The notes under the pieces: model-generated
The model's database searches: none
Told to the model about the DNA's origin: nothing
The model's input: only the letters and a program-made list of their open reading frames with translations
Virus record (IMG/VR): IMGVR_UViG_3300027649_000533
Location: 1 to 39,628 of that record
Length of the DNA: 39,628 nt
Direction: 5' to 3' (one strand)
Source: a virus
Translations under genes and position numbers: made by a program
In this document: piece after piece, positions 1-9,531 of the stretch
How the letters are laid out: every line of letters starts with the position of its first letter
How positions within the stretch are numbered: the stretch's first letter is position 1

Positions 1-223
1 GTGGTAGCTTTAAGTTTGCAGTAGGGTCTTGTTCTAGTGTTTGAATATTTTGCTGTAAATCTTCAGGCGTAAATTCATCTTCAGGAGTTGGATCATCTAG
101 TGTTATTTCTGGAACTTCTGTAGGCTTTTCATTTGACGTACTTTCATCTATTTCTTCATCAGCATATTCAGCTACAGGAAGACCAAATAAATTAAGTTGT
201 TTGTAAGCTTCTCTATACCACAT
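1..223 (-). CDS. Partial acidic protein of unknown function (3' end beyond window)
   Basis: An open frame starts at ATG 223 and runs off the left edge without a stop, giving about 74 residues. It begins MWYREAYKQLNLFGLP and then becomes very rich in Glu, Asp, Thr and Pro, so most of the visible part is probably a disordered acidic linker. The start lies one base after the stop of the GH73 hydrolase gene and has no Shine-Dalgarno site of its own, which suggests translational coupling. I recognise no domain. Being in one operon with a wall hydrolase, it could be a virion or lysis-associated protein, but that is only a guess from position. Confidence 0.6.
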   Translation of the reverse strand, partial: MWYREAYKQLNLFGLPVAEYADEEIDESTSNEKPTEVPEITLDDPTPEDEFTPEDLQQNIQTLEQDPTANLKLP

Positions 224-224
224 G

Positions 225-1151
225 TTAATCGTACTGTGTCAAGTTATAATCATTGATTATACTTTTGATTTTAGAAGGCTCTTTTTTATCACTTGAGTAT
301 CCCGCAGCAAAAATTAAATCAATAATTTGATCAACTGATAAATTCTCTTTGTCAAAGCCATATCTTCCACCATATTCTATTGCTTTTTGATATCTAGGGT
401 TTCTTTTAAGAAAATTTGGCAACGTAGACATTGCTGCAATTGCATCTCCTTCATATGAAGCAAATTCTGCATTTACTTTATATTTATTTCCTTCATCGTC
501 ATATTCATATGTTGGTAGAACAACTGAAGCTGTTGTCCCAGATGTTGAGCTTTGTTTTACACCAAAATAATTTCCATAATTTTTTGCCAAGATGCTGTTA
601 CCCCATCGTGATTCTAAAGCTGACATTGCAATTATAACAGAAGGTGGGATTACATTGCCTGTATTTGCTGAAGCTTGCTGAGCTGGTCCTACAAGCTTTT
701 CAATAAATTGCCCTGGTGTATTATCAGGACCTGAGCTTTCTAAAGGTACACTAACTTCTTCGCTTTGTATTAATTTCTTATACCAAGGTTGCTCATTTAA
801 AACATCAAAAACTTCAGATTCTAAATTGTTAAACCTTAGCTTATCTTCAGGTGACATTTCAGCTATTTTATCTGAAATTTTCTTTTTTAATTCTATATCC
901 AATCTTTTTCTTGAAATATCAGGGTCTCTTGAAAACATATCAAAAGCAAATCCTATGAAATATTTCATCACAGTATCAGGATCATTTTCAGCAACACCCT
1001 CATTAAGACTGAATGGTGGTGATGCTGGATCTACCTCATTTGCCTCTTCACTGGCAATTTTAATCAATAAATTTGATAAGCTATCAGCTCTATGATAAAA
1101 ACCTCTATCATCTAATTGCTTTGCTATACGGATTACTTTTGATATGCTCAT
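225..1151 (-). CDS. GH73-type glucosaminidase (FlgJ-like peptidoglycan hydrolase)
   Basis: The 308-residue protein has a C-terminal endo-beta-N-acetylglucosaminidase domain (about 148-305) of the FlgJ/LytF type. The signature SALESRWGNS contains the expected catalytic Glu180, followed by the NYGNYFGVK segment typical of GH73. These enzymes cut the glycan strands of peptidoglycan. There is no signal peptide or membrane segment, so it acts either as a virion-borne tail lysin or as an endolysin exported through a holin. Residues 1-36 form a separate helical tag (IAK.LD..GFY..AD.L) that reappears at the C-terminus of the protein at 10011-10622. Residues 37-140 look like an acidic linker. The start has a purine-rich site (GGGAAAG) about 9 nt upstream and diverges from the J-domain gene across only 38 bp. 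Confidence 0.85.
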   Translation of the reverse strand: MSISKVIRIAKQLDDRGFYHRADSLSNLLIKIASEEANEVDPASPPFSLNEGVAENDPDTVMKYFIGFAFDMFSRDPDISRKRLDIELKKKISDKIAEMSPEDKLRFNNLESEVFDVLNEQPWYKKLIQSEEVSVPLESSGPDNTPGQFIEKLVGPAQQASANTGNVIPPSVIIAMSALESRWGNSILAKNYGNYFGVKQSSTSGTTASVVLPTYEYDDEGNKYKVNAEFASYEGDAIAAMSTLPNFLKRNPRYQKAIEYGGRYGFDKENLSVDQIIDLIFAAGYSSDKKEPSKIKSIINDYNLTQYD

Positions 1152-1164
1152 TGCTTTCTTTCCC

Positions 1165-1189
1165 TATTTATTTCTTTTATAAATAGAAT
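1165..1189 (+). promoter_or_regulatory. Candidate leaderless promoter inside a 7-bp inverted repeat
   Basis: TATTTAT (1165-1171) and ATAAATA (1179-1185) form a perfect inverted repeat in the 38-bp gap between divergent genes. The right half is part of TATAAATA (1178-1185), which resembles both a sigma70 -10 box and a T4-type late promoter box. It ends 4 nt before the ATG at 1190, and TATAAA alone is followed by exactly six bases and then ATG. Transcription would start at or near the ATG. No Shine-Dalgarno site is visible for this gene. Function is inferred from spacing only. Confidence 0.45.
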
Positions 1190-2191
1190 ATGTCAGAAGA
1201 ATTCAACCCTAAAAAAATAATTGATTTCTCTAAAGATTATTATAATATTTTGGGATTAGACAAAATTGACCTTCCAAATGGTAGTTCGAGACAAGATAAA
1301 ATTAATACTTCAGAAATTATTGAAAAGGCATTTCGAAAAAAAGCAAGAACATGCCATCCTGATTTTGGTGGTAGTAATGAAGCTTTTTTGGATTTAGTTA
1401 GAGCTAGAAGAGTTTTAGAAGATCCATTACTAAAAAAGATATTTGATCAAGGACACTTTGAAGAGCGACAAATTGAAGAGGTCTTAAGTGCATTTCAAGT
1501 TGATTGGTCAAAAATTGGTACCTATCGTAAAGGCACACCAGAAGACACTATAGGTTTTTCATTATTTAATACAATTTGTGAAAATATAGAAAAAGATATA
1601 TTGGTACCAGCTTTTTTTCCAACTTCTAATGAGCATAATTATGAATGGGACTTTGTAATTAAAAGTGAAGAAAAGAGTCTACAAAAATTAGTTATATCAA
1701 TTGTAAATGATGAAAATGAAGTTTTAAGATTAACAAGTGGAGAAGATTTAGAAAAATCACTTCCATTTAAGATTTATATTTGTATACCTAAAGCAAGTCT
1801 AAGCTTCCTAAGAAAAGAAAATGCTGAATACACCCCGGACGGTAGAACTCTTGTAAATGGATATATCACTAAGGCTATATACAATGATTTGAATCTATTG
1901 GAGACAACTGATTTAGAAACAGCACATAATTTTATTATTGAGAATTTATTGTCAGACGTTCAACTAATCAAACAAGGCGAAACTGAAAAATTTCAATCTA
2001 AAAAAGGTTCTCAAACAAAATTCATGGATTCAGAAGTTATGAAGAGTTATGACAAAGAAAAGCTTTCATCAATAATAAATTTAAGATCATTTGCTTTGTT
2101 TAATAATGAAACAGCTGCAGACTTTATTGACAAAATTGATAATAATGACGTTGAAAAATCTTTAGATGGTAATCCTGACTTACCCTTGTGA
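1190..2191 (+). CDS. J-domain (DnaJ-like) co-chaperone with unknown C-terminal part
   Basis: Residues 15-88 form a J-domain: helix I (DYYNILGLD), then helix II leading into the HPD tripeptide at 56-58 (CHPDFGG), then helices III and IV (FLDLVRARRVLED). J-domains bind Hsp70 and stimulate its ATPase through HPD. The stretch between helices I and II is about a dozen residues longer than in DnaJ. Residues 90-333 contain no zinc-finger repeats and no substrate-binding domain I recognise, so this is a class C J-protein whose partner is unknown. The obvious Hsp70 partner is the DnaK encoded at 19281-21029. The gene lies 77 bp upstream of the PIN-PhoH gene on the same strand. It lacks a Shine-Dalgarno site and may be leaderless. 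Confidence 0.85.
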   Translation: MSEEFNPKKIIDFSKDYYNILGLDKIDLPNGSSRQDKINTSEIIEKAFRKKARTCHPDFGGSNEAFLDLVRARRVLEDPLLKKIFDQGHFEERQIEEVLSAFQVDWSKIGTYRKGTPEDTIGFSLFNTICENIEKDILVPAFFPTSNEHNYEWDFVIKSEEKSLQKLVISIVNDENEVLRLTSGEDLEKSLPFKIYICIPKASLSFLRKENAEYTPDGRTLVNGYITKAIYNDLNLLETTDLETAHNFIIENLLSDVQLIKQGETEKFQSKKGSQTKFMDSEVMKSYDKEKLSSIINLRSFALFNNETAADFIDKIDNNDVEKSLDGNPDLPL

Positions 2192-2267
2192 GAGGGCTGA
2201 GCGTTATCTTTTTGGAAATAAAATAAAGTGATCACAAACACACTCTTAATGCGAGGAGCTCAATAAT
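2192..2267. other. 76-bp gap with an 8-bp palindrome
   Basis: The gap between the J-domain and PhoH genes contains the perfect palindrome GTGATCAC (2228-2235) and a strong ribosome-binding site, GCGAGGAGC, that serves the TTG start at 2268. I see no clear promoter or U-tracted terminator, so the two genes may be co-transcribed. The palindrome could be a small operator, but nothing else supports this. Confidence 0.3.
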
Positions 2268-3635
2268 TTGGCAAAGCATATTTACATCATCGACACTTGC
2301 GTTTTTCTTCATGATCCCCTTGCAATATATAAATTCAATGATAATGATATATATATTCCACTAGCAGTAATTGACGATTTAGATGACATCAAAACAAGAA
2401 AAGAAAATGTTGGATGGGCAGCTAGAGAAGTATTTAGAAATTTAGAACACTACTCCTTACAAGACTTATTGAAGGGTGTTAAAATAAATGATCAAGGCGG
2501 AAGATTATTTGTTTACAACACTGAATCTCCTCTTCAAAAGAATGAAAGACCTAACATTGTCAAAGTTCACTCTGACAATGCAATTATCGAATCATGTTTA
2601 GCCTTAAAAGCAGCAAATCCAAGAAAAAAAGTTGCAATCATAACAAAAGATACTGGATTAAGAATTAGGGCAATTACATGGGGTTGTCAAGCTGAAAACT
2701 ATAAATCTGACCAATTGGAAGATCATTTATTCACAGGCCTTAGATATTGTGAAGTAACTGATGACGAAGATTGGAAAAAGCTTTGGGTAGACTTTGAGCT
2801 TGAAACTAAAACATTAAGCGAGTCACTATTAACAAGGCTTGGCACACTTTCTCCTAATGAATTTATTTTCTTTCAATATGGAGAAAAGATTTGCCCAGTA
2901 TTCCACAAAAAAGGCATCTTTAAGGTTTTAAAAGATAAATCAAATACAAAAGATGGAAAAGCATATTCAGGAATTCAAGGTAAAAACTTGGAACAAAGAT
3001 GTGCATTGGAAATTTTATGTGATTTAGGAATTCCTCTTGTAACTCTTTCAGGAAAAGCAGGAACAGGAAAATCATTCTTAGCTCTTGCAGCTGCTCTTCA
3101 AATGATTAATGAGGGCATCTTTGATAAAATTGTTGTTATGAAGCCTCTCATTCCAGTTGGTGGTAAAGACATTGGAGCACTTCCTGGTGACAAGTTTGAC
3201 AAAATTTCTGCTTGGTTAGGTCCAATCAGAGACAACATTGAACAAATCTTAGGTTCAAAATCTCTCAGATCAAATAATATGTTTGAGGAAATGTGCCGAG
3301 ATGGAATTATTGAAGTAGAAGCTATGGCTTATATTCAAGGACGCTCAATTCCAAGATCTATCATTATTCTTGATGAAGCAGAAAATATTTCACCAAGAGA
3401 AGCTAGGATGGTAGTGGAAAGATGCGGAAAAGACAGTAAAGTCATTCTTCTTGGTGACCTTTCACAGGTTGAAAACCCTTATCTTGATGCAAAGTCTAAT
3501 GGCTTAGCTCATGCAATTAGTGGTGGAAAGACTAATGATCTTGTCGCCTCTGTAACACTCTCAAAAGTTGAAAGATCAGAGCTTGCTTCTGCTGCAAGTG
3601 ATATTTTTAATAAACCTGAAGCAAGAAGAAAATAA
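2268..3635 (+). CDS. PIN-domain / PhoH-like ATPase fusion
   Basis: The 455-residue protein has the architecture of the PhoH2/YlaK family. An N-terminal PIN domain (about 4-150) starts YIIDTCVFLHD and carries the acidic VIDDLDDIK segment. The PhoH P-loop ATPase follows (about 235-455), with Walker A GKAGTGKS near 262 and Walker B IIILDEAENIS near 365. PIN domains are usually metal-dependent ribonucleases and PhoH2 proteins are described as RNA helicase-nucleases. A PhoH gene is very common in large phages, but its role there is unsettled. The start is TTG, chosen because GAGGAG sits 7 nt upstream and the family N-terminus (AKHIYIIDT) follows at once. The fibre gene begins 18 nt after the stop. 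Confidence 0.92.
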   Translation: MAKHIYIIDTCVFLHDPLAIYKFNDNDIYIPLAVIDDLDDIKTRKENVGWAAREVFRNLEHYSLQDLLKGVKINDQGGRLFVYNTESPLQKNERPNIVKVHSDNAIIESCLALKAANPRKKVAIITKDTGLRIRAITWGCQAENYKSDQLEDHLFTGLRYCEVTDDEDWKKLWVDFELETKTLSESLLTRLGTLSPNEFIFFQYGEKICPVFHKKGIFKVLKDKSNTKDGKAYSGIQGKNLEQRCALEILCDLGIPLVTLSGKAGTGKSFLALAAALQMINEGIFDKIVVMKPLIPVGGKDIGALPGDKFDKISAWLGPIRDNIEQILGSKSLRSNNMFEEMCRDGIIEVEAMAYIQGRSIPRSIIILDEAENISPREARMVVERCGKDSKVILLGDLSQVENPYLDAKSNGLAHAISGGKTNDLVASVTLSKVERSELASAASDIFNKPEARRK

Positions 3636-3652
3636 GTGATTGGTTGTAAATA

Positions 3653-6600
3653 ATGTCTCACGCTTTTATATGGACTGAAGTTAATCCTGATACAAATCAA
3701 AGTGATGTTCAACGAGAAATATCAAGTGCTGGTTTCGGGACAAACGTCTCCGGCACTTGGACCAAAAAATTATATAGATTAAAATGGGTAAATTCTAGCG
3801 TTGAAAGCATCAAAATTTGGCTTGATAATGAGTTTGCAGACATATTTACAACCCAACACTATCCTCTTATAAAATCATCTAATGGGACCAAAGTTTTTAC
3901 AGACCTTGGTTTTGACATTAGGTTCACACTTTACGATTCATTTATCATTAATGAATTACAAAATGCTGATGCAGCCACTGTATCGAATTTATCAACTGGA
4001 ACTCTTGGATCAGAGACATTCTTGATTTCTTCAAAGTATATTGATGGATATTCATTAGACTATAATAAAAATATTTTGGTTAAGTCCCAAACAGATAAAA
4101 CACAAAATGGATTTTATACTGTTACAAATCGAGCTGGCTTTGGCTCTCTTGGCCCAGTTAGATCTGAGGATTTAATTACTTTTGCTAAAATTGTTGCTGT
4201 TGGGTCTTCATCTTACTATGCATACAATACATTTTATCAACCATTTGAAACAGCACAATTTGGATCTACATCTGTCAAATGGGTAGATAGAGTTACAACA
4301 TATCAATTAAGTAATGTAGTATGTGCAACTACTGAAAATTTATATCAATCTTCTGCTGGACTAAGTGCGCCATCAAGTAAAATTGATAACTTTACTCTTT
4401 CGTTAAATGACAGAGTACTTGTAAAAAATCAAACTACACAATCCCAAAATGGAATTTATTTTGTTAGTAGTCTGTTCAAACCAAATTCATCTTTTATTGT
4501 AAATCCATATACAAGCACAAACACTTCTGATGATTTTTGGGATACAGCTATTAATTATATTAATTCAAATAATAGCCTAAATATTCAAAATATTAATTCT
4601 GGTATAGCTTACAGTGGATCATATTTCAGATATTTTAGTGGAACAGCATTAACGGGTGGTATTGCATCAACATCATCTTTAGCATGGACTGAAGCTACAT
4701 TCAATTATGCAAACACAAATGCAGATTATTATTATGAAATAGCATCCACTAGTGGTTTAGGATTTAGCTTTGATTATTCATCAAATGCTGGAACACTAAC
4801 CTCAACACCATATACAATTGTAAATTATTCAGGAATTGCCACTACACTAAATGTTAATGAGAGAATATTAGTAAAACATTTTAATAACAGCTACAGTGGA
4901 ATATATACAGTTCAAGGTGTTGCTATAGGCACAACCGGGTTTTGGACAAGATCAACTTCGCACGATACAGCTAGCGAAATAGTACAAACAATAGTCAAGG
5001 TTGCAAACAGTAGAAATACCAACAATGGAAATATTTGGTATTTAGGAAAAGAAACAACGCATAAAAACAATTTTATCTTAAACTTTGATAATATTGTTGT
5101 TCAAGATAATTTTTATCCTTACACATATGAGCCAGTTACAAATTTACTTTCCACAAATGCCTCAAGCTTAACAAGTGTAAACTCTAATCTTTTTGCTCAA
5201 TCAGGAATTGCAATCTCTCAGAGAGTTTTAGTCTCTGGCCAATCATCTCAAGCACAAAATGGTATTTATCGAGTAGATGCTGTAAATGACTATGTTTCTG
5301 GTGTTGAATTTGCTCCAGACTATTCAATTAAAAGAGGTTCTATTGCAAGAATTACTGGTGGAAATATTGGAGCAGGAACAACATATTTCTTATATGCTGA
5401 TGGGACTTCTACTTCTGCGGGATCTGTAGGAGCAACATGGGTAAATATTACTTCAACGAGAAAATATTATTGTGGCGCTAGAACAACATTAGATAAATTT
5501 TCATCTACATTTTACACACCAAATGATTTTGATGTTGCTGTATCTGTCGGCAGTACTGTTTTAGCTAACACGAGTAATCAGCTTTATAATGGCATATATA
5601 CTGTTTCATCTCTTGGCGCATCTGAAAGAATTGCACTTGATTTTTCAGATGGCCTAGTAAGCTGGTCAAGAGATATTGTTGAAAATGTCCTTGAAACAAG
5701 TACAAGCTCATATACAGTCTCCCCTAATCTCAAAAAACAAATTAAAGGCGTACTTCAATATAGTTCAATTGGTTCTTCTTACTATGGAGAAGTTTTTGTG
5801 CCTGAAGTCATATTCACTTCTACTCCTAATTACCAAGAATTCTTTGGGGATGAAAGCAAAACTAGCTCATTTATTCAAGAAATTGATATAGATTGGCATG
5901 AGCAAAATTATCAAAAATATAATGTAGCTGCTGTTTATTTTGCAACAAGTGCTAGCGGATTACCAACATCAGCAGGAACAGCAATTTCAAGTAGAGTGAC
6001 TAATTTTAGCGGAAGTGGTATGACATTACTTCAAGCTAATGACAGTGTGTTAGTGATGATAGGCACAGGCACAACTTATTCCTACAATGTTCATAATGGT
6101 ATTTATAGACCATCGTTCACTGGTATTGGAAGTGTCTATTTTACTCCGCATGAAGATTTTGACTACACAACAAAATATACGCCAAATACAAATAATAAAG
6201 CATTAGCATCTCCTTATGAGAGACCAACATTAGTAAAAATTGATTCCGGGTATATGTCTGCTAAAACAAATCCTAGTACAGATTTTGTTTATATGCAGGG
6301 TGATTTAGGATTTAGAACAGCCTTATTTGGAGCAACTTACACTACAGCTGACAGTCTTTCCCTCCTGCACACTGGATCTGAAATATTCTATAGTGGATCA
6401 GAAGTTACAATATATCCTAATAAAAATTCATTGGGATATTTTCCAAAAGTAGCACCAATTCAACATTTACTCGAAGCTAATATAAATTTAGACACAGTCA
6501 GTGGTGACATTGTAATTGTAAAAAGATCTGGATCTCAACTATTTAGCACAAGATCTGGTGATACGACCACTTATTATTATGAACTTGGAGATAGAGTATT

Positions 6601-9463
6601 TTATTACTCGGCAACAGAAGATGAATACAATTCTTCTGTCAGACAATCTACAAGTGGAATATACCAAATAGTTCATATTGACACTAACTTCAATTATTAT
6701 CTGCGTAAAGTAAAATATAATGCAACTAATGGTCATTTAGATCATGCAAAAAGATTAGTTGAGCAATCTTCTGACAGTTCATATATCTACTTATCAAGAC
6801 CAGAAACTCCGTCATCAGTATATACATGGTCTAATGTCAATTATCCAGACAATTTATTAGATGTCTATGTTGTATCTACTGGCGGAACAGTTATTAATCA
6901 AACTTATGGGGTCACATACACTGTAGATGCCAAAAATGGTAAACTAAATAAAATTGGTGCTGGAGTTTGGACTGGTACTTTATATGCTTACCTTTATTTA
7001 GATTCAACTACGCCTAAATACAATCAAGAACCAAAGCAAACAATAAATAGATATTTCAATTTCAATGTTGTTTTGCGTGATAGAGCAATAGCAAAAAATT
7101 CATCACCTAAGGCTTTAAACACTCCAAGAGCAGACAACACATATTTCCAGGTTGTTAATAAAATTGGAACAGCTACCACCACAGATATCAAACTTAACAG
7201 AGACAGAAGTTCTTGGTTTATTTCTCAAACAGGAAATAATTATTCTGAAAATGTTACGCATGTATTAACGTCTAATTCTAATTCAGGCTATTTCTTTACT
7301 GAGAGAATTTCACAAGATGGGTATTATAAATCTGCGGGTTCTTCTGTAACATCAATATTTAACAATACTAGTTTGATTGATCCTGTAAGCAAAAAAGATA
7401 TTGGAATCTTTACTGGAGACATTTATCTTAGAAATGTTGCTACAGGAGGAACTGTGTATGATAACTGGTTCTCCGGATTGGCAATTACAACAAATGAAAA
7501 CATAATTGTAATTACAAATAAGACTACGACAGACTACCAAGATAGATTTATTGAAACAAATTTAATAAGCTCTTACTACAATGACAAAAACATACTCGTA
7601 AATCACGATAAAGCGGGTAAAAGAGATCAAAAGGTATATTCGTACAAAAGATCTGAATATCAAGCCGTAACACTATCATATGCTAGCTCTTTTGGCAGTA
7701 CAGTTGTTGCAAGTCAGGCATTCTTAAACAATTCAGCTGGAGTTGGTACTTTTACTCTCTATTACAACCCAATCAATACAAATAGAGACACATCATACAA
7801 GACATGGATTGATCACAGTATAAGAACAGAATTTATCTGTGCTGCAGGAACGACATCTGTAGTAACTGACTTCAATAATATAACCTATACTGGAGTCATT
7901 ACTCCAATGGGTATTGTTCCAGGATCTGGTTCAACTGCTATAATAGATGGTGTAACTTTATCTGTAGGTGATAAATTACTTGTTTCATCTCAATCAGACA
8001 AGACAGAAAATGGTGTTTATTCTGTTGTTAGTAATAGCCTGTTATCATTGACAAGGGCTTCTGATTTAGATGCATCAGCTGAATTAAGACCATTAGGAAG
8101 AGTTACATTCAATAATCAAACTTTTGAATTATTGTTACCTAATAATATGTCATCATATAGTTTGGGAACAACTGCTCAATTCTGGAAAGCATTACAACCA
8201 GAATTTACAATCAATGTTTCTGGAATTGCACATACTAATTTCTCATCGCTTTCAATACTTCCAGATGAGATAAATGGATATTCAACCCAACAAAATGATA
8301 AAATTTTCTTTTTAGGCCAAACAAGTACTGCAGATAGAATTGTTGCAAGAATTAATAAAACTGAAAATCCAAGTTTAGCAAGAGTTAATGCTGGATCTGG
8401 TGTCACACAATTTACTATAACCAATTGCTTTACCACTGATACAAACAGAAGCATTAGCTATGAGCTTTATTTTGATCCTTCACTAACATCTCTTGAAACA
8501 GATTCTATCCAGTGGTTTAGAAGATCATTTATCACAAACTATACTGCGTGTTCATTTGGAACTACAGCAAATATTAGCTTATCTTCAAATCCATTCTTTA
8601 GTGGAATAAAGCTTGGTGATAGAATTTTAGTTAAGAATCAATCTACAGATACTCAGAATGGCATCTATTCACTTGACGAATTGGTAACTTTTTATCTTTC
8701 AAGACATCCTGATTTATCTTCATCATCACAAATTTCAATTGATAAGAGAGTGTCTGTACTTAATGGAAACACTGCAACTGGATATTATGGATTAATATTT
8801 GATGAATCTGGAACTCCTGGTTTAGGAACTTCTAACTTATATTGGGCAAAAGTTAGTGGGACACCATACCTTGTAAATGTTAGAGCAGCTTCATTCGCAG
8901 ACATAAACTTAATTAGCCCTCCAAGTTCACTAGATGGCGTGAATCTTGAAAAGCTTGACAGAATTTTACTCAAAAATCAAACAAACAACACTCAAAATGG
9001 AATCTATGTAGTGTCAGCTATTGGCTCATCAAACTCATGGATAAGAGCTGATGATCTTAATGCAAATTCTGAACTTGTACCTCAGCTTTCAGTAAAGGTT
9101 GGAGCTGGTACTACAAATATAAACAAAAACTTTAGAATAAAATTATCTGTGCCTAGAGATCTTACAAATACTCAAACAACTGAATATATTTTGGGAACTG
9201 ACAGTATTCAATGGATTGACACAGAAAATAATGAATTGTATGACTCATCTCCTGAACTTTGGCAAAAACTTGAGTCTGGATATGATAGTGCAGTTTACTT
9301 AGGCAATGCAAAACTTAGTGTGAATTCAATAGCGAAAAGCAAAAGTTTTGGTATTGCAATTAGAACACCACCTGCTTCTAGTCTTTCAAATTTTGACATT
9401 ACAGACAATGGCAAAGTAAGAGGATTAAACTTCAAAGTAGAATATAAAACCGTAAAAGATTAA
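3653..9463 (+). CDS. Giant repeat-containing virion protein, probable tail fibre
   Basis: This 1936-residue protein is rich in Ser, Thr, Asn, Gly and Tyr, as phage fibre and baseplate proteins usually are. A module with core (I/V)LVKNQ(T/S)...QNG(I/V)Y.V recurs near residues 141, 254, 404 (degenerate), 523, 634 (degenerate), 1441, 1657 and 1770. Variants near 798 and 981 keep only the NG/SG-IY end. The module is familiar from tail fibre proteins of many phages. The N-terminus (about 1-95, MSHAFIWTEVNP...) is different and may be the virion attachment domain. There is no signal peptide, catalytic motif or transmembrane helix. The start has no good Shine-Dalgarno site (TTGTAAATAATG). A direct role in receptor binding is inferred. 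Confidence 0.8.
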   Translation: MSHAFIWTEVNPDTNQSDVQREISSAGFGTNVSGTWTKKLYRLKWVNSSVESIKIWLDNEFADIFTTQHYPLIKSSNGTKVFTDLGFDIRFTLYDSFIINELQNADAATVSNLSTGTLGSETFLISSKYIDGYSLDYNKNILVKSQTDKTQNGFYTVTNRAGFGSLGPVRSEDLITFAKIVAVGSSSYYAYNTFYQPFETAQFGSTSVKWVDRVTTYQLSNVVCATTENLYQSSAGLSAPSSKIDNFTLSLNDRVLVKNQTTQSQNGIYFVSSLFKPNSSFIVNPYTSTNTSDDFWDTAINYINSNNSLNIQNINSGIAYSGSYFRYFSGTALTGGIASTSSLAWTEATFNYANTNADYYYEIASTSGLGFSFDYSSNAGTLTSTPYTIVNYSGIATTLNVNERILVKHFNNSYSGIYTVQGVAIGTTGFWTRSTSHDTASEIVQTIVKVANSRNTNNGNIWYLGKETTHKNNFILNFDNIVVQDNFYPYTYEPVTNLLSTNASSLTSVNSNLFAQSGIAISQRVLVSGQSSQAQNGIYRVDAVNDYVSGVEFAPDYSIKRGSIARITGGNIGAGTTYFLYADGTSTSAGSVGATWVNITSTRKYYCGARTTLDKFSSTFYTPNDFDVAVSVGSTVLANTSNQLYNGIYTVSSLGASERIALDFSDGLVSWSRDIVENVLETSTSSYTVSPNLKKQIKGVLQYSSIGSSYYGEVFVPEVIFTSTPNYQEFFGDESKTSSFIQEIDIDWHEQNYQKYNVAAVYFATSASGLPTSAGTAISSRVTNFSGSGMTLLQANDSVLVMIGTGTTYSYNVHNGIYRPSFTGIGSVYFTPHEDFDYTTKYTPNTNNKALASPYERPTLVKIDSGYMSAKTNPSTDFVYMQGDLGFRTALFGATYTTADSLSLLHTGSEIFYSGSEVTIYPNKNSLGYFPKVAPIQHLLEANINLDTVSGDIVIVKRSGSQLFSTRSGDTTTYYYELGDRVFYYSATEDEYNSSVRQSTSGIYQIVHIDTNFNYYLRKVKYNATNGHLDHAKRLVEQSSDSSYIYLSRPETPSSVYTWSNVNYPDNLLDVYVVSTGGTVINQTYGVTYTVDAKNGKLNKIGAGVWTGTLYAYLYLDSTTPKYNQEPKQTINRYFNFNVVLRDRAIAKNSSPKALNTPRADNTYFQVVNKIGTATTTDIKLNRDRSSWFISQTGNNYSENVTHVLTSNSNSGYFFTERISQDGYYKSAGSSVTSIFNNTSLIDPVSKKDIGIFTGDIYLRNVATGGTVYDNWFSGLAITTNENIIVITNKTTTDYQDRFIETNLISSYYNDKNILVNHDKAGKRDQKVYSYKRSEYQAVTLSYASSFGSTVVASQAFLNNSAGVGTFTLYYNPINTNRDTSYKTWIDHSIRTEFICAAGTTSVVTDFNNITYTGVITPMGIVPGSGSTAIIDGVTLSVGDKLLVSSQSDKTENGVYSVVSNSLLSLTRASDLDASAELRPLGRVTFNNQTFELLLPNNMSSYSLGTTAQFWKALQPEFTINVSGIAHTNFSSLSILPDEINGYSTQQNDKIFFLGQTSTADRIVARINKTENPSLARVNAGSGVTQFTITNCFTTDTNRSISYELYFDPSLTSLETDSIQWFRRSFITNYTACSFGTTANISLSSNPFFSGIKLGDRILVKNQSTDTQNGIYSLDELVTFYLSRHPDLSSSSQISIDKRVSVLNGNTATGYYGLIFDESGTPGLGTSNLYWAKVSGTPYLVNVRAASFADINLISPPSSLDGVNLEKLDRILLKNQTNNTQNGIYVVSAIGSSNSWIRADDLNANSELVPQLSVKVGAGTTNINKNFRIKLSVPRDLTNTQTTEYILGTDSIQWIDTENNELYDSSPELWQKLESGYDSAVYLGNAKLSVNSIAKSKSFGIAIRTPPASSLSNFDITDNGKVRGLNFKVEYKTVKD
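4073..9010 (+). repeat. Degenerate protein-level repeats of the LVKNQ...NGIY module
   Basis: Copies start near 4073, 4411, 4862, 5221, 5551, 7972, 8621 and 8960, each followed by a segment of about 60-150 residues of beta-rich sequence. They are conserved as protein (hydrophobic-LVKNQ, polar stretch, QNG-IY-V) but not as near-identical DNA, so the duplications are old. Two further copies are in the minus-strand giant gene near 35945-36005 and 33310-33365. Confidence 0.8.
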
Positions 9464-9476
9464 TATTATAAAGGTA

Positions 9477-9505
9477 TTGATTATTCTAAGGTAAAAATAT
9501 AGTAT
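9477..9505 (+). promoter_or_regulatory. Possible sigma70-type promoter
   Basis: TTGATT (9477-9482) and TAGTAT (9500-9505) are separated by exactly 17 bp in the 68-bp gap before the gene at 9532. Each hexamer matches consensus at four of six positions. No hairpin terminator separates this site from the fibre gene, so it would add to read-through transcription. Weak evidence. Confidence 0.35.
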
Positions 9506-9531
9506 TAACAATTTATCAAGAGAGATAAAAA

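Noticed and set aside
1178-1185. TATAAATA as proof of a T4-type late-promoter system
   Set aside because: Only one exact copy was noticed in a gap before a gene; it fits the leaderless -10 pattern at least as well, and no gp55-like factor is visible here.
4073-9010. Fibre repeats as a CRISPR array or a diversity-generating retroelement target
   Set aside because: Repeats are conserved as protein and not DNA, spacing varies widely, and no reverse transcriptase or cas gene is in the window.
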